DNA of 34,599 nucleotides from Chara braunii (Eukaryota; Streptophyta; Charophyceae; Charales; Characeae). Location of the stretch: contig BFEA01000248.1 in the NCBI GenBank assembly GCA_003427395.1, positions 1,450,754 through 1,485,352 on the forward strand. The letters are read 5' to 3'. The notes beneath the pieces are model-generated. The model saw only the letters and a list, made by a program, of their open reading frames with translations. It searched no databases and was not told where the DNA came from. Made by a program: the position numbers and the translations under genes. Shown piece by piece: positions 20,342 to 29,942 of the stretch; within the stretch, counting starts at the first letter, position 1, and every line of letters starts with the position of its first letter.

Positions 20342-20670
20342 ACTTTTGAGTGTTTTTTTTTTTTCAGTTGATTTGCCTAATTGTATGATACAATAGGATA
20401 GGTATAGATTCGAGTTGGGATTTCAGCTGTAGACCTTGTTTGTAGGATTGCTAGAGTTAATGGCAGTCGAACTAGATTTTGAATCATTCTTTTCTATGAT
20501 TTGTTTGACCTTTCTTGCTTATGTGCTTCATAGGCTGCGGTGGGAGATGGGTCCGGCCGGGAGTGCCTCGCCCAGCTCCACGTTGCCGTGGCAAATATGT
20601 AAGGGACGCCAGACCCGTTTTCCGGTTATTAAAAGAATGGTCATTTCTTTTTTCTTTTTTTTTTTTTTAA
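20342..20670 (+). other. LINE-1 3' UTR
   Basis: Non-coding region from the ORF2 stop to the T-rich tail. The end (20599-20640) matches the tail of the fragment at 15421-15780, marking it as the conserved 3' terminus of this LINE family. Confidence 0.7.
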
Positions 20671-20865
20671 AACAAGTGCATCTCCTCACAAATAGATTGG
20701 AGCCAAACCCAATTGTGGGGTTTTCCCGGCCCTAAATTCTATTGGAAATATATGATTAGTATTTTGATTACTTTTTTTTTTTTTTTTTTTTTTTCACTAT
20801 TCTTCCACACACACACACACACACAAAAACAAAAAAAAAAGACAACCTGACAAATCAAGCACACA
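20671..20865. repeat. Low-complexity junction: tail motif, poly-T, (AC)n
   Basis: Begins with a block ending AATAGATTGGAGCC (20681-20704) that matches the second half of the recurring tail motif. Then come T22-23 at 20772-20794, an (AC)n microsatellite at 20806-20825 and an A run at 20831-20840. No gene. Confidence 0.8.
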
Positions 20866-23800
20866 TCAGTTATATGTGGAACTTCGAATCCCGGACTGTG
20901 ATTTGGGGAGATTGGAGGAGAGTGGGTACTGGGGCATGGTCCCACTACCGAAGAGGATCGGATCGAATGCCTGAATCTGGACGAGATTATGCAAACGTGC
21001 ATGAAATCGAGATTCTCTTATCCAGCGTGATTTTATAATGGGCGTGGAGTCTTTGGTTTTGTGTATTTGTCTATAGCAGTCTTTCACTGTGAATTTCCAC
21101 AATGGTAGAGGTCTGCGCTTGCCCCATTTCCATTCTTCTGGATCGAAGGGAAGGCAGTAGATGGGGGTTGCCATCTCATAAGCCCACCAGCCTTCCTTGT
21201 CTTCCCCCACTACTCTGATCCGGACGAGTTCTGTCTTCTGCAGTTGCCTATCTCTGTCCGGGTTACGAGTAAGGCGGGAGAGACGTTCTCCTGGTAAAGC
21301 TGGGTCGTATGCCATTAGGTCTGCCTGCTGTTGATGTATGTTCTGCACTTTGTAGATAACAGACGGTAGGGGCAAGGATGCAGTTTCAACCACCCAATCT
21401 CTTTTTTGACATTGTGGCCCTTTCTTGAGCGCTCGTTCCCAGGCAATCGGGATCGCTTCGTGACGTTGGTGTAGTTTCTCTTCCATATTTCTAATGTTTC
21501 TGAGGCGGCATTGCATTTGGGCTGTTGTTTTCCATTTGTGGGACTGCGGGTCCCACAGGTCGCCCACTGTAAACATTCCATATTTTACCCACCTCAGCCA
21601 GTGGGATCCCGTTGCTGCTGAAAACATCTGGCCATTTTGGTCCAATATTTGTGGATTCCCAAACCATGGTTGGTGTCAAACCTCGTGTCATCCAGGCTGA
21701 AGTGGGACCTTTGTTGGTCTTATTTCTCTCCATAACTTGAGGAGGGAGGGCCATAGCGGATCATTGGTCTGGTCTGCTTTAGTAAGTTGTGCTTGTGAGT
21801 GGATTTTCGTTGTTCTTAGGGTTGTCGGTATCGACCATGCGGGGTTCGTTAACCACTGTAGCGGATGGACCGGCCGGTCCTACGCTGTTGGCGGGGCCAG
21901 GTTTGACAGTTGGATATAGGCAAGTAGGATCCATGGTATATTTTCCGCCATCAGTAGCCGTATGATGATTTTGAACAGTAGTGCTTTTATTTTATTTCCC
22001 GGGTCAATTATTGCCAGCCCGCCTTTGTTTCTTGGTTGGGCTACTTGGTCCCAGGCCACCCTTTTGATACAGCTCGTAAGCTCATGGTCATTACGCCATA
22101 AGTAGGCTGCGGTTGCATTCCTAAGATAGGATAGCTGGTGTGGCGTCAGGGCCCAGAAGGCCATTTTGTACCAGATGGTAGACAAGACTGCATTGTTAAT
22201 TGCTAATGCACGGCCCACTAGGGAAGTGTGGAGGCCCTTCCACCCGGCCATTGCTTGTATAGCTGTTTCGACCAGGTTGTCTCCATGGTCTTTCGGCAGG
22301 GCCATGGCAGTTAGTCGAACACCCAATACTCGGATGGCTTCCTGCTTTGTTTTCCAGTTGACCGGGGGTTGTTCTGGAGGGGGGGTTTGTTCTGCGTTCA
22401 ACCACCATCCTTCTGTTTTTGCGCCCCAATTGACTTTCATGTCAGCCGCAATCGAGAAGACGTGGATGGTCTGGGCCAGCGCATGTAAACTGGTTGCATT
22501 GGCCTTGATGAGGACCGTTAGATCATCAGCAAACAGGGAGGTGATAGGGATCTTGTGTGTCGGGATTTCTGGGATGTCGATGCGTTCTATAGCCGGATTC
22601 GACCGGATGAGTGCCGCCAGGGCTTCCATGACGATCACAAAAAGCATCGGGGCAATGGGGTCTCCCTGTCTGACTGATCTCTGCAGTGGGAAGGGAGGAG
22701 ACATATGGTCATTTATCATTACATTAGTGGTAGCAGATTGATGTAGAGTCCGGATCCAATGTCTAAAAGTGTGTCCAAAATTCATTTTTTGTAGACACAG
22801 CTCCAAAAATTGTCAGTCTACATGGTCATAGGCTTTCTCAAAGTCTATGAACAATATCGCCGCCTCCACTCCTCTTTGTCTAGCATATTTGATTGTTTCG
22901 TTGACCAGCAGGATGTTGTCTTGAATGTTTCGTCGAGGCATGAATCCTGTTTGGTCCATGTGTATGAGGTTTCCCATCAATGGTAGTAAGCGGTTGGCCA
23001 GAGCTTTAGCTACCATTTTGTAGGGGAGAGGAAGAAGCGTGATGGGTCGGTAGTTTCTGATCTCCGCCCAGTCTCCTTTCTTATAGATCAGGGTGGTAAC
23101 TCCCTGTCCCATCAGGTCCCCAAAGCGTCCCTCCTGCTGGGCTGCATGTATGTATGCCATCAGGTCCATTTTAAACAGGTCTCAATAGTGGCTCCAAATT
23201 TTTTTGAGAAAGAAGTCTAGGCCAGGGGTTTTCTCGTCTTCCATATTTGTGAGTGCTTGTAAGATTTCCTGAGCGTCAATAGGTTTTTCTAACAGTTCGT
23301 TCTGTTGTTGCGTGAGAAGGGGTGGCAAGTTGTGGAGCATTGTTGTTCTAGCCTGGTCCAGGGTCTCCTTGTCTCATTGTTCAGTTTCTGATGTGAACAG
23401 TTTTTGGTAATATTGTGCTGCATAGTCCACAATCGCATAGGGATTGGTGGCATCAGGCTGTGTTGGTTGGAAGGGATGATGTAATTATGTCACCAGGTTT
23501 TGTCTTGCTCGACTCTTGGCTTTGTTAAAAAAGGTCCGAGACATTGTGCCTTCCATGTCTGCCTTTTTAATCCTTGACTGGATTCTCAATGTCTCTGTCT
23601 GTCTGTCGAGGTAGGCTTGTAGGTGGTCCCTAGCCTGCTGGAGCTGGTCAAAGGTGTGCAGGTCCAGGGGACTATCCAGCATTTTTTTGTCTCATTCCTC
23701 TAATGTGTGTATCAGTTTTTCCATCGTTTCCTTGCGCTGTCTTGCTAAATTGATGGCAAACTTCTTAATGTAATCCCTGAGTTTGGCGATCCCCTCATTG

Positions 23801-24144
23801 AACCAGTCCACTATTGATGAGGCTGTGGTCTTTTTTGTTAACCAGTGGGCCCAGATCTCTTTGACCAGCGCGTCCAACGATTGTTCTTTTAGGAGAGAGG
23901 AGTTGAACTTGTAGAAGCTGGGTCCACGTTGGAGTTGGAGATGGAATGAGAGTCCCATCATAATGCCCCTGTGGTCAAAGGATCTGCAGGGGCTAATGGT
24001 TTGAATCTCTGCCACTGTCACTAGGGGCGCAATCGACTGGGGTACGAGAAAGTAGTCTATCCTGGAGCTGGACAGCCCCGCCTCTCCCCTCACCCTATTG
24101 GTGCAGACCTGCATAGCACAGCGAACGTGTTTGCGCCCCTTCAT
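20866..24144 (-). mobile_element. LINE-2: L1-like element, minus strand, truncated both ends
   Basis: Covers the end of the endonuclease domain, the whole reverse transcriptase and part of the C-terminal region, read right to left. The zf-RVT motif present in LINE-1 and LINE-4 is missing, so the 3' end is cut, with the repeat at 20870-21003 at the breakpoint. The right end stops next to a palindrome cluster at 24121-24203. Confidence 0.88.
20866..24144 (-). pseudogene. LINE-2 ORF2, one frame with many nonsense codons
   Basis: A single reading frame runs from 24144 down to 20868. It begins with the C-terminal endonuclease signature S-R-I-D-Y-F-L-V and S-F-D-H-R-G (catalytic His retained). RT blocks follow: I-Y-K-K-G-D and N-Y-R-P-I-T-L-L (near 23050), Q-T-G-F-M, F-E-K-A-Y-D-H-V-D, S-V-R-Q-G-D-P, and FADD (22522-22533). 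Internal stops in this same frame are TGA 23692-23694, TAA 23485-23487, TGA 23374-23376, TGA 23182-23184, TGA 22813-22815, TAG 21880-21882, TGA 21688-21690 and TGA 21676-21678. At 22813 the stop replaces the Trp expected after Y-D-H-V-D. No frameshift is needed across 3.28 kb. Related to LINE-3 but clearly a different family. Confidence 0.9.
20870..21003 (+). repeat. Dispersed repeat related to the 16157 hairpin arm
   Basis: 20929-21003 aligns with 16160-16233: GGGC, then GTCCCACTA, then CCTGAATSTGGACG at matching spacing. Just before it, ACTTCGAATCCCGG (20881-20894) resembles a tRNA-type B box, so a SINE origin is possible but unproven. It abuts the broken 3' end of LINE-2. Confidence 0.55.
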
Positions 24145-24203
24145 GTTCGCGCGAACGTGTTCGCGTGTTCGCGCGAACGGCTCGCAAACATGTTCGGGCG
24201 AAC
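24121..24203. repeat. Cluster of GCGAAC palindromes
   Basis: Two exact copies of GTTCGCGCGAAC (24145-24156 and 24167-24178), a variant GTTCGGGCGAAC (24192-24203), and further GCGAAC/GTTCGC inverted pairs (for example 24151-24164). It lies between the right end of LINE-2 and the A/T-rich left end of LINE-3. Confidence 0.85.
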
Positions 24204-26980
24204 ATAATTTTTTTTCGTAAAAAAAAAAATAAAAAAAATTCGGTTTTGGATTTTTAACTCATGATTGGCTACGATTTTGAACATGGCTCCAAGGCAAAAG
24301 TTGCTTGTATTGTTATTTTACATAACATAGTTCTGTCCTTCCAAATAAAGGGGTCTTGGCTGCCCCGTAGAGTGTCATCCTTTTGGACGGAGAAAATCTC
24401 AATTAGGGTCTGTGTTTGGTCCACAATGTGTACATGTCCTATCTCCTCCTTGTGATTAGGCAAGCAGACCCAGTCTCCTTCTCTCAATTGAGGCCCTTTC
24501 TGAAGGATGTTATACCATTAGAGAGGGAAGCTTTCAATGAGTTCGTTTAGCGCCGATTCCGTGAGATGGCAGTAGCGCAGTCAAGCCCGCATCCTTTCTG
24601 TACTCTTCCAACATCTTGCCTCTGTATCCCACAGATCCCCTACCTTGCTAGCACCATGTTTAACCCAACATTTCCAAGGGGCATTTGAGTTGCATCTTAC
24701 CTGGCCCAAGGCATCCGTAATCAGTCGATTCCCAAACAGCGGTTGTCTGAAGATTTCTTCCCATCGGTCCGGGTTGGGTCGGTCGGGCGGCGGGAGCTTC
24801 CTCCATGTGCGAAGTAAGCACAACCAGTGTATGCTCGCAGGGTTCTCATTCTTATCTTTCCTTGGGAGCCTCCAGTATCTGTTTTGTAGCCATACTAGCG
24901 GGTCAGTCTCCGGGGGGGCTTCTGGTGCTAGGGCAGCAATTTGCGCCAGAGCCAGGGGGGGCAGGGGGAGGACGAAGAGAAAATAATGTGCTGAAGTCAA
25001 CGGAGTGTAAGGGCCTGGGATTGAGTGGCCGGGTCCACAATTCCTAGTCCTCCTCTGGTTTTGGGCTGGATCACTGAGTCCCAAGCTACTCGACTAATCG
25101 CGTAGGGGGCCTCACTGTCTCCTCTCCATAAGAAAGTTGCTAGCTGCTGTTTTAGTGATCTAAGTCCCCCGTCGCTCATGGGCCATATAATCGATTTGTA
25201 CCAAAGTGTGGCCAAAACCACATTATTAATGACCAGGGCCCGCCCAAATAATGATGTGTGTTTTTTATTCCATTGTTTGAGTTTGACGTTTGTTGGTCCT
25301 GTCAGCCAGTCATCGTTGGTCGTCGGCTTCCCTTTTGCTGTTATGAGGGCTCCCAAAACTCTCAAAGAATCTTCCAGGGGGAGCCATGTGATTCGCGGGT
25401 TTTCCGGAGGCCTTCCTCCTTGCTGGTGCATCCACCATCCCACCGTCTTCTGCCCCCAATTTACTGCCATATCGGAGAGCTGACAAAACCGGTTCATGAG
25501 GGTTTGGATCACTTTCATGTTACAGTCTGTCGCTTCCACCATTATGGTGAGGTCATCAGCAAAAAGTGAATAAATCGGTACTGCCTCCCCCAGGATATTC
25601 GTGATCTTAATGCGAGAGAGGTTCTTGTTATGCCTAAGGTTGGCCGAGAGTGCTTCCATTATCACCAAAAAGAGATAGGGTGCAATGGGATCCCCTTGTC
25701 TTACAGACCTCTGAAGCTCGAAGGGGGGCGCTATCGACCCATTGACCTGCACACAGGTTGTGGCATTATGATGGAGTATCCTAACCCAACGACGAAAGAC
25801 TGGTCCAAAGTTCATTCTTTCCAAGCATTTGTCCAGAAATCCCCAGTCAACGTGGTCGTATGCTTCGAAGTCAATGAATATAATGGCCACGTTTGCTTTG
25901 TTCCGTTGGGCTAGTTGGACCACCTCATTAACTAGTAAGATATTCTCTTGTATATTCCTTCCGGTCATGAATCCTGTCTGGGCCGGGTGTATGACATCTT
26001 CTACGACAGATGCCATACGATGCGCCAGCGCTTTGACAACCATTTTATAGACTACAGTGAGTAGAGTGATAGGTCTATAATTCCTAATGTTCATTTTGTC
26101 GTCTTTTTTGTATAAGAGTGATAGCACCCCCTTACTCACAATTTCTCCCATTTCCCCGGCATTCCATACCTCCTGATAATACTCCCATAGGTCCGAGCTC
26201 AATTTTGGGCACATGGTTTGCCAAAATTCCTTGGGGAATCCGTCTATGCCGGGGTTTTTTTCCTCTTTCATTTGGAGGAGCGCTGTCCATATTTTGTTTT
26301 AGACAGGGCTTCCTTCAACTGTTCTCGCTGTTGTGGGGCGAGGTTTCGATCCATTGGTGCTAAGAACTCCTCCAATTCCCTGTCCCTTTTTTCCTTTTGA
26401 GCGGGTGGGATCTGGGATGTATATAGCTGTTTCAAAAATGTCCTAGTAATTAGTGTGCAGTGTGCAGTGTCAGTAGTTATGATTTCGTCGTTGTTTGGGT
26501 CAAAAAGGGTTTCTATGACTATCCGTTTAGCCCGTGCTGTGGCCATGGAGAAGAAATGGGTATCCATGGTAGCTTCCTGAGTGAATTTGGTCATTTTTCC
26601 CCGGATTCTAATTCCTTGCCATCTATGTAATGCGTATGTAAAAGGCGGTCCTTGATATCTTGGATAGTGGTAATGGGAGATTGTGAATCTGCCTGTTGTT
26701 CCAGGCTTATTAGTTCTTTGTGGGTAGACATCTCTTGCTGTTGTCGTTGGGCTGCCTTGGCTTTGGAAAGATCCTTGCATTTTTTTGCTAGATAGATTAG
26801 TCAATTATTAAACCATGTAAGGTGTGAGTCGAACAAATGTTTTTGTTGACGCCAAAAGTTCCATTCGGCACGGATCATCTGTGTGAAGGCTGAATCTTTA
26901 AGAAGGGAGGTGTTTAGCTTATAAAAGTCAGGACCCTGGTCTGACCTTTTTCTTGTTGTCAGTATAATTCCACATGTCAT
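24204..26980 (-). mobile_element. LINE-3: L1-like element, minus strand, 5' truncated
   Basis: Read right to left from about 26980, it holds the region just after the endonuclease, the full RT and C-terminal sequence down to about 24269, then an A/T-rich 3' end (24210-24245). The 5' end starts within what would be the end of the endonuclease, directly at a T run (26982-27005). Compared with LINE-2, which has a matching segment just after its endonuclease His, the truncation point is close to that residue. Confidence 0.85.
24269..26980 (-). pseudogene. LINE-3 ORF2: reverse transcriptase, several frameshifts
   Basis: Coding segments in successive frames: 26980 to about 26600, about 26640 to 26268, 26271 to 24997 (the main RT frame), and 25084 to 24269. 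The main frame has N-P-G-I-D-G-F-P, Y-K-K-D-D, N-Y-R-P-I-T-L-L, Q-T-G-F-M-T-G-R, S-V-R-Q-G-D-P and FADD (25552-25563). The A block reads F-I-D-F-E-A-Y-D-H-V-D-W, lacking the Lys normally before A-Y-D, an in-frame loss of one codon near 25865. Few stops occur inside the frames, so decay is mainly by indels, unlike LINE-2. The zf-RVT motif is not seen; the C-terminal part ends at TGA or TAA near 24269 in a short frame. Confidence 0.88.
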
Positions 26981-26981
26981 G

Positions 26982-27005
26982 TTTTTTTTTTTTTTTTTTT
27001 TTTTT
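26982..27005 (+). repeat. Poly-T run (24 T) at LINE-3 5' border
   Basis: On the minus strand this is an A run followed directly by LINE-3 coding sequence. It may be the tail of a minus-strand retroposed sequence (27006 onward), or a homopolymer at the insertion site. Confidence 0.9.
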
Positions 27006-27055
27006 CTGTATTTCAACAGTTCACGCGTGTACCAATTGAGGGCCTCGCCACACCA

Positions 27056-27360
27056 CTCTCGAAACGGGGAAAATTTTCAAGAGTTGTCAGACGTTCTCAA
27101 GAGTTGGGTTTTCGAGAGTTTCGGGCCTCTCGTTACACAGCACTCTCGAAAGGGCAATGGTGTTGGACAAAGAATGCAAAACGATAGTCGTACAACTTTG
27201 TTTTTTCCGAATGACCTCGGGATAACGGCCTGACAGCTCTCGAAAATCGAGAGTCCTTCGAGTGCCCTCGGGAGGACGCTTGAAAAGAGCGGTGCTGCAG
27301 GCTGGGCGTTTAGGGGTTTCGAGAGCTACTCTCGAAACGAGGTTCTGACAACTCTCGAAA
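27056..27360. repeat. Seven copies of CTCTCGAAA in 305 bp
   Basis: Exact copies on + at 27056, 27143, 27237, 27329 and 27352, and inverted (TTTCGAGAG) at 27110 and 27317. Pairs form hairpins at 27237-27253 and 27317-27337 (9-bp stem, 3-nt loop). Near matches such as TTCTCAAGAG fill the gaps. It lies upstream of LINE-4 and downstream, on the minus strand, of nothing I recognise. Confidence 0.92.
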
Positions 27361-27826
27361 GAGTTTTGGGGGGATAGCGGTAACGCTTCGAGCGCTAATT
27401 CTCGGCGGCGCTAACGTACCGCTCAGGTTAGCTGTCGTCGCCATGATACGCTGATTTTCTCGACAACTTCCAGGTAGCTGGAACGCCCCCCGCCCGTCAA
27501 AGCTTGGCTATGACGGTCAGGAGAGTTACACTGCAACCCTTACCTGGGAAGCAACCGTTCAGTTATTGAATGGGGTGGAAGTTTTCTCCCACGGGGGCTC
27601 GGAGTTATACTCCGCTATCCCTGCCCACGGCCCAAATTGACAAGGACGATGAGTGGTTCGCTGGAGCCGCGACTTCTCTCCAATGGAACTCATGAGGGTG
27701 AGAATCCTCCTCCCGTGACAATTGAATACATATTTGATTCTATTTATTGAGGCCTCTATATACCTATCTATTTCTACTTTCACTTTTGATTGGAGGATTA
27801 AGTTTTTCCTCTTGGGTTGGTGCAGA
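27361..27826 (+). promoter_or_regulatory. LINE-4 leader / putative internal promoter region
   Basis: Non-coding sequence before ORF1, GC-rich at 27380-27620. It contains small hairpins, for example TTCCAG with CTGGAA around 27469-27484 and GGAG with CTCC around 27600-27612. L1-type LINEs carry their promoter in this region, but no specific promoter element is visible. Confidence 0.35.
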
Positions 27827-29830
27827 ATGGAATTGGAAACGAATATCCCAAACCTGTGTGCTGGAACAATTTCGAATTCGGGACCAAATCCCAAACGTGT
27901 ATACACGGACGAGGAAAAGGTTTATGTCAAAGAGTTATTGGATGCCTGTTTCCACGATGGCCTTCTCCCATCAGGACTCTGTATTGGGACAACGGAACTG
28001 GGATATGATTTCGCTCGATTGGATTTGGACGAAGACTTCTAAGACGCTCAAACATAGTGGTTGCGGGAGCACGCGGTCACTATCCAATTTCACCAGGGCG
28101 TTGGAAACCTGTCAAATGACATAAAGAAGTAGTTAGTTCGTGTCTACTAGAACTCCTGGTATGATAGTGGCGACGTTGACCTAGATACTAAACGTAGTAG
28201 ATATCAGAATGAGGGAAAGAATCTTGCCACATATGTGGCAAGCACAAAGGAAATCGCGGAATGGCTCCGACAAGAGCGAGAGGTATCTATTGAATTTGAA
28301 TGGTAAATCGTATGACGTCACCTTTTTGTCGTGGATGGACTTGTCGGAAATGAAGTTTTTTAAACGCACAGGGAAGCCAAAAATATTTTGGATCCGTTGC
28401 TTTCGAATGTTCCGATGCAGTTGATGGCTCCTCGTCATATTGCCATTGAACAGAACTTTGGGAGGGTAATAAAATTACACCCATTCGAGGAATATGAAGA
28501 TGAACGCTTGTTGGGGAACGTTCGGTTTGATTTGGACCCCCTTGCGGAATTTAGGGTTAAGCGTAAGCTAATTGTGGGTATTCCCAAAAAAGGAGAATAT
28601 AATGTGGAAGTGATTCCGACGGCGACTCCATGGTGCAACATCTGCAGAATGCACTATCACAACGAAAAGGACAGTTGTTGCCCTGCGACAGAAACTGACC
28701 CCTTTAATCAGACTGTAAAAGATCCACTCCCCCTCCCCCCATTCTCAGGATTCGTGCCCGCTGGGCAAACGCCCCCCACCACTGGATGGAACAGATTCCA
28801 AAAACGGGCTCGAGGCAAGGCGGGAGGGGTTGCGACCTCACAGAACAATGCTAGGGATGGAACGACTTCCAAAACAGGGGGCAAAGGAAGGTCACGGGAA
28901 AAGGAAAAAAAGAATTTCACTGCTAGGTCCGAAAAATCTCGATCTAGCTTAGTCTCTCCGAAGATGTCTGAGCATGAGAAGGGGAAGAAATCCCAAGGGT
29001 CAGTTTCGTCTGAAAATTAAGACAGAATGTCGCAGGACAAGAGTACCAGTCCGGTCAATAAAGTCGATAAGGACGCGGTTGATGCCGAAATGTCTGGAGC
29101 ATTGGAGGAGAGAAGGAAAGTGAGTGGGTCAGAACTCAAGAAAGGGCCTAGCTCTTCTCCCCTAAAAGACTCACGTGTCTCTTTGGAGCATGGCTCAAGA
29201 GATAGTAGCAAGATGGGGAAAGAGGATTCTGAGTCAACCCGTGAATCGGTAGAAAGGGAGAGAATTCATCGCAAAGGGAAGAAATCGATCTCACTTTCGG
29301 AAGCCGGTTCAGTCCGAGGGCTATCCAAAAATCAGATGGCTATCCCCCGCATTCTGGTTCCAATCATTTTTGTAGTCGGGAACAATCAGGTCGTCTTTCT
29401 TACGCAAACAGTTGTTGGAGGTAAAGTCTCGATTCCCTCCATACCTCTAGATGTGAATGACTGTGTCACTGAGTCCTTGGTCACTCGAAAAGTGAAGCGT
29501 TTGGTTTAGGAATGGATGTGGGTGAGAATGATTCCTAACCTCAATGTGGGAATCTACACGGTTGAGCGTGACAATGAACCTTGTGCCCGTCTTTATATTG
29601 CTTGCATGAAAGGTAAAGTCAGGGACGCACAACTCACTTTCTTGGAGCAGGTGGGATTCACATGGACGCCGATGCTAAATTTGTCTTCTACCATTAATGA
29701 AAGCCTTAACAAGTTGGAAATCATGAATGGTATTTACGCAACAACCCTCGCTCAGTGGCTAGAAACTGCATCCCAGAGGGAAACACTCTTGGGGTCCACT
29801 TTTGTTGACTACCTGCGCAGCCCTTGGTAA
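27827..29830 (+). pseudogene. LINE-4 ORF1: RNA-binding protein with zinc-knuckle-like motif
   Basis: ORF1 proteins coat LINE RNA. The start is ATG 27827 (MELETNIP). The frame runs to TAA 28040-28042 and then continues with stops. Around 28260-28400 coding moves to another frame (V-T-F-L-S-W-M-D-L and F-W-I-R), then back near 28400 to M-A-P-R-H-I-A-I-E and F-G-R-V-I. This pattern is reminiscent of the DUF4283 domain of plant LINE ORF1. A C-x2-C-x4-H-x5-C zinc-knuckle-like motif follows at about 28634-28680. A long Lys, Ser and Glu-rich disordered region is next (28780-29300), and then an unassigned C-terminal part to TAA 29828-29830. Further in-frame stops are TAA 29018-29020 and TAG 29507-29509. 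Confidence 0.7.
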
Positions 29831-29942
29831 ACAGTGAATATTAAGAGCAAGGGAAGCGCAGGGAAGGACCCCAAGCCCTCTGCAGTCAACCGGATCCAAC
29901 TAAATGCCGGTGTCTAAGGGGTACATGCCCCTAAATCAACAT

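Larger units (their letters stand above)
16740..20670 (+). mobile_element. LINE-1: L1-like non-LTR retrotransposon, 5' truncated
   Basis: Contains the reverse transcriptase and C-terminal zinc-finger parts of ORF2 plus a 3' UTR ending in GACCCGTTTTCCGGTTATTAAAAG and a T-rich tail. No ORF1 and no clear endonuclease remain, so the copy is 5' truncated, as is usual after incomplete target-primed reverse transcription. The 5' border is uncertain between 16690 and 16900. Six single N occur at 19277, 19298, 19382, 19505, 20007 and 20028. Confidence 0.88.

Noticed and set aside
20436-20735. Short open frames in the LINE-1 3' UTR
   Set aside because: They include homopolymer-encoded Phe runs and no domain. 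The region is better explained as the LINE 3' end.
1806-23694. A variant genetic code reading TGA as Trp
   Set aside because: Several TGA codons do fall at conserved Trp positions (22813, and probably 23182 and 30373), but the same elements also contain TAA and TAG, frameshifts, and many normal TGG codons including at the equivalent Trp in LINE-3. Mutational decay by C-to-T change explains it better.
27380-27720. Self-cleaving ribozyme in the LINE-4 leader
   Set aside because: I looked for the hammerhead core (CTGATGA with GAAA) and an HDV-like double pseudoknot and found only small unrelated hairpins.
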